Assembly: GCA_030146285.1 (NCBI GenBank)
Contig: JASLBZ010000147.1
Location: 1-6,278 of the forward strand
Source: Neisseriaceae bacterium
GTDB lineage: Bacteria > Pseudomonadota > Gammaproteobacteria > Burkholderiales > Neisseriaceae
Direction of reading: 5' to 3'
DNA: 6,278 bases
Position numbers and translations under genes: made by a program. The notes beneath the pieces were generated by a model. It ran no database searches. It was not told the DNA's origin and saw only the letters and a list, made by a program, of their open reading frames with translations. Positions 4,127 through 6,278 of the stretch are shown piece by piece. Every line of letters begins with the position of its first letter. Positions within the stretch are counted from its first letter, which is position 1.

Positions 4127-5629
4127 ATGCCATATTCTAAAATGCTTGCCACTATTGACTTAGGTTCTAACAGTTTTCGTTTGCAAATTTGCCGTGAGTT
4201 TGACGGTCAATTGCAAGTTGTCGATTCCATTAAAGAAATGGTGCGTTTTGCCGCAGGACTGGATGAAAACAAAAACATCATCCCTTTGGCGCAAGAGCGT
4301 GCATTGAATTGCTTGGCCAAGTTTGGCGAGCGTTTGCGTGGCTTTCCTGAAGAGCAAGTTCGCGCTGTTGCCACCAACACCTTTCGTGTTGCGAACAATG
4401 TAGCCGAATTTTTGCCACAAGCAGAAGCGGCCTTGGGCTTTCCCATTGAAGTGATTGCTGGCAGAGAAGAAGCCCGTTTGATTTATTTGGGTGTTAAGCA
4501 CACCATGCCCCCTACCAATAAAAACATGCTGGTGATTGATATTGGTGGCGGTTCGACAGAATTTGTTATTGGTAATCAATTGCAGCCTGACATTACCGAA
4601 AGCTTAAATTTAGGCTGCGTTAGCTACAGCTTACGCTACTTTCCCACGGCACAAATGAGCCAAGAGCAGTTTGACAATGCCATTACCGCTGCACGATCTG
4701 AAATACAGCGCATCGCACCATTTTTAAAAAAACATGGTTGGGACTTTGCCATCGGCACATCAGGTACTGCACGCTCTATTCGTGACATTATCGCAGCCTT
4801 TGGTACGGATAACGACACCATTACCTTGCCAAAAATGCAAGAAATCACCCGTCAAATCATCAGCGCAGGACATGTCAGAAAAGCCAAATTACTGGGCTTA
4901 AAAGCCGATCGAATTGAAGTATTTGCTGGTGGTCTGGCTGTGATGATGGCGGCGTTTTTAGAGCTGAACATTACGGAAATGTCCGTGACAGATGCAGCGC
5001 TTCGCGATGGTGTGTTGTACGATTTAATTGGTCGTGGTCTTGATAACGACATGCGTGAAGACACCGTAGTGCAGTTTCAAATGCGCTACCACACAGATTT
5101 AAACCAAGCCAAACGAGTAGAAGACATTGCCATTCAATGCATGAACGGCTTGAAAGACCAATTTGAACCTGAAGATTTCAGTGAATGGTGCCAGTTTGTT
5201 CGTTGGGCTGCTCGCTTACATGAAATTGGCTTGAGCATCGCTCACACAGGCTACCACAAGCATTCAGCTTACATTATTGAAAATGCAGACATGCCAGGCT
5301 TCTCAAAGCAAGAACAAGCTTTGTTGTCTAAGTTGATTCTTGGCCACCGTGGCGACACCAAAAAATTGGCGGATATTCAGCACAAGAACAACTACATGTT
5401 TGCGATTTTGTCTTTGCGAATTGCAGCTTTGTTTTGCCGTGGCCGCAAAGAAATTTACTTCCCCAAAAACACCACATTGAACTTCATTCCCAGCAAGAAA
5501 AAATGCATCTTAAGCATCAGTAACGCTTGGCTAGAAGAAAATCCATTGACGGCCAGTGCATTAATTTTAGAAGCTGCACAATGGGGAAAAATTGGGCAAA
5601 CATTGACTGTAAATCGCTCAGAGTCATGA
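4127..5629 (+). CDS. ppx: Exopolyphosphatase, Ppx/GppA family
   Basis: Ppx removes terminal phosphates from inorganic polyphosphate (EC 3.6.1.11); the family also includes GppA, which acts on pppGpp. The 500 residues show the ASKHA-fold motifs: phosphate-1 loop TIDLGSNSFRLQI (9-21), the catalytic glutamate region GREEARLIYLG (112-122), phosphate-2 loop VIDIGGGSTEFVIG (136-149), GTSGTARSI (210-218) and EVFAGGLAVMM. A C-terminal HD-like domain includes RLHEIGLSIAHTGYHKHSAYII (363-384) and ILGHRGD. The length and C-terminal domain favour Ppx over short Ppx2 forms. I chose ATG 4127, which has a GAGAAG ribosome site (4114-4119) 7 nt upstream. An in-frame ATG at 4055 would place the lipA terminator hairpin inside the gene and add 24 unconserved residues. 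The 3' end overlaps corA. Whether it also hydrolyses pppGpp cannot be read from the sequence. Confidence 0.93.
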   Translation: MPYSKMLATIDLGSNSFRLQICREFDGQLQVVDSIKEMVRFAAGLDENKNIIPLAQERALNCLAKFGERLRGFPEEQVRAVATNTFRVANNVAEFLPQAEAALGFPIEVIAGREEARLIYLGVKHTMPPTNKNMLVIDIGGGSTEFVIGNQLQPDITESLNLGCVSYSLRYFPTAQMSQEQFDNAITAARSEIQRIAPFLKKHGWDFAIGTSGTARSIRDIIAAFGTDNDTITLPKMQEITRQIISAGHVRKAKLLGLKADRIEVFAGGLAVMMAAFLELNITEMSVTDAALRDGVLYDLIGRGLDNDMREDTVVQFQMRYHTDLNQAKRVEDIAIQCMNGLKDQFEPEDFSEWCQFVRWAARLHEIGLSIAHTGYHKHSAYIIENADMPGFSKQEQALLSKLILGHRGDTKKLADIQHKNNYMFAILSLRIAALFCRGRKEIYFPKNTTLNFIPSKKKCILSISNAWLEENPLTASALILEAAQWGKIGQTLTVNRSES

Positions 5630-6278
5630 AATCAGAAAAAAAGACAAATTCCAATCAAGCAACGTTGCCCAGTCGTCGTGTGCACATCACCCGTTATGAC
5701 GCCGAAGTCGCTGATGATATTTGTCTTGATTTACATGATAAAAATGTCCACTCTCAGTTACCCAAGCTTGAGTCTGATCGCAATATCTGGCTGCATTTCA
5801 TTGGCATTCAGGATGCCGCGTTATTAAGAGAAATGCTGTCCTCGTACCACATTCATGATTTGGTACAAGAAGATATTTTGAACAGCCGCCAGCGCCCAAA
5901 AATTGAGAGCTATGGACATTATGTGCTCATCACCACGCGTGCACTGTATTACGATAAGCAAAAATTAATTGCAGAACCTGTGTACTTGATTGTTGGCAAA
6001 AACTTTGTCTTTTCCTTTCAAAATCGTCCGAATGGCATGTTCAGTACCATTCGCAATAAATTACTGCATCATATGGGTTTATTGCCCAGTAAAGCATGTG
6101 ATTTTTTGGCTTATAGCTTACTGGATGCCATTGTTGATGATTATTTTGTGACCATTGATACATTTGCCAAAAAAGTTGAACAGCTTGATCAAGCTTTGTT
6201 TATGGGCAATGAAAAAAATGCGGAAGAAGAAACGGTTTTAAGCCGCATTCACTCCTTAAAGCACGATACCATTCGTTT
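5626..6278 (+). CDS. corA: CorA-family magnesium transporter, N-terminal part (runs off the right edge)
   Basis: The frame begins at ATG 5626, overlapping the ppx stop in ATGA, and stays open for 217 codons to the window end. The visible part is the cytosolic domain: WLHFIGIQDAALLREML (55-71), then IHDLVQEDILNSRQRPKIESYGHYVLI (76-102), the classic CorA segment in which an ED is followed by QRPK(I/V)E. After it come EPVYLIVGKNFVFSF (117-131) and the helical SLLDAIVDDYFVTIDTF (164-180) leading to the long stalk helix. The two membrane helices and the GMN selectivity motif would lie beyond the window, so transport is inferred from the family; relatives also move Co2+ or Ni2+, or in the ZntB branch Zn2+. 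No strong Shine-Dalgarno precedes the start, only CAGAG inside the end of ppx, so translation probably depends on coupling to ppx. Confidence 0.9.
   Translation, partial: MKSEKKTNSNQATLPSRRVHITRYDAEVADDICLDLHDKNVHSQLPKLESDRNIWLHFIGIQDAALLREMLSSYHIHDLVQEDILNSRQRPKIESYGHYVLITTRALYYDKQKLIAEPVYLIVGKNFVFSFQNRPNGMFSTIRNKLLHHMGLLPSKACDFLAYSLLDAIVDDYFVTIDTFAKKVEQLDQALFMGNEKNAEEETVLSRIHSLKHDTIR

Noticed and set aside
4576..4593. TTGCAGCCTGAC resembles the Kingella uptake dialect.
   Set aside because: Only 9 of 12 positions match and it lies in ppx coding sequence (LQPD codons), so chance is the best explanation.
4160..5064. Minus-strand open frames opposite ppx.
   Set aside because: They lie entirely within a well-conserved Ppx gene and have no recognisable domain or ribosome site.
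5248..5259. AGGCTACCACAA inside ppx matches the AG-eik uptake sequence at 10 of 12 positions.
   Set aside because: It lacks the CTG core and encodes the conserved TGYHK motif of Ppx, so protein constraint explains it.

Overview
This window looks like chromosome from a low-GC member of the Neisseriaceae (Betaproteobacteria). Three signs agree. LipB, LipA, the YbeD-like protein and Ppx all read like the Neisseria proteins as I remember them. One pilin resembles Neisseria ComP along most of its length. The hairpin after lipA contains a perfect 12-base match to the AG-eik dialect of the neisserial DNA uptake sequence (DUS). The family-level placement is recalled rather than searched. The genus is open: Eikenella, for which that dialect is known, is much richer in GC than this window.

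Layout. At the left edge, on the minus strand, is the 5' part of mgtE (Mg2+ transporter/channel) with a good sigma70-type promoter. Divergent from it, on the plus strand, are two type IV pilin-like genes of identical length (140 codons each). The first is a minor pilin of the PilE type with a near-neutral mature protein. The second is a strongly basic ComP-like pilin, the family that binds DUS-containing DNA during natural transformation. They are separated by 316 bases without a conventional gene. That gap holds a 13-bp perfect hairpin and, directly before comP, a nested three-stem inverted-repeat structure. The structure overlaps a 9-codon upstream reading frame and the likely comP ribosome binding site.

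Next comes a compact protein-lipoylation cluster: ybeD-like (DUF493), lipB and lipA. The first two abut exactly (TAA then ATG) and lipA follows after 15 bases. LipB moves octanoyl groups from acyl carrier protein to E2/H-protein domains, and LipA inserts the two sulfurs. The cluster ends at the DUS-bearing hairpin terminator. Then come ppx (exopolyphosphatase) and a corA-like Mg2+ transporter gene whose start overlaps the ppx stop (ATGA); corA runs off the right edge.

The most interesting theme is that a candidate uptake-sequence receptor and a candidate uptake sequence lie about 2 kb apart. The receptor gene has an unusual leader, two A9 tracts in its coding region, and a shortened, single-disulfide C-terminal region. 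A secondary theme is magnesium: mgtE and corA flank the window, and corA appears translationally coupled to ppx.
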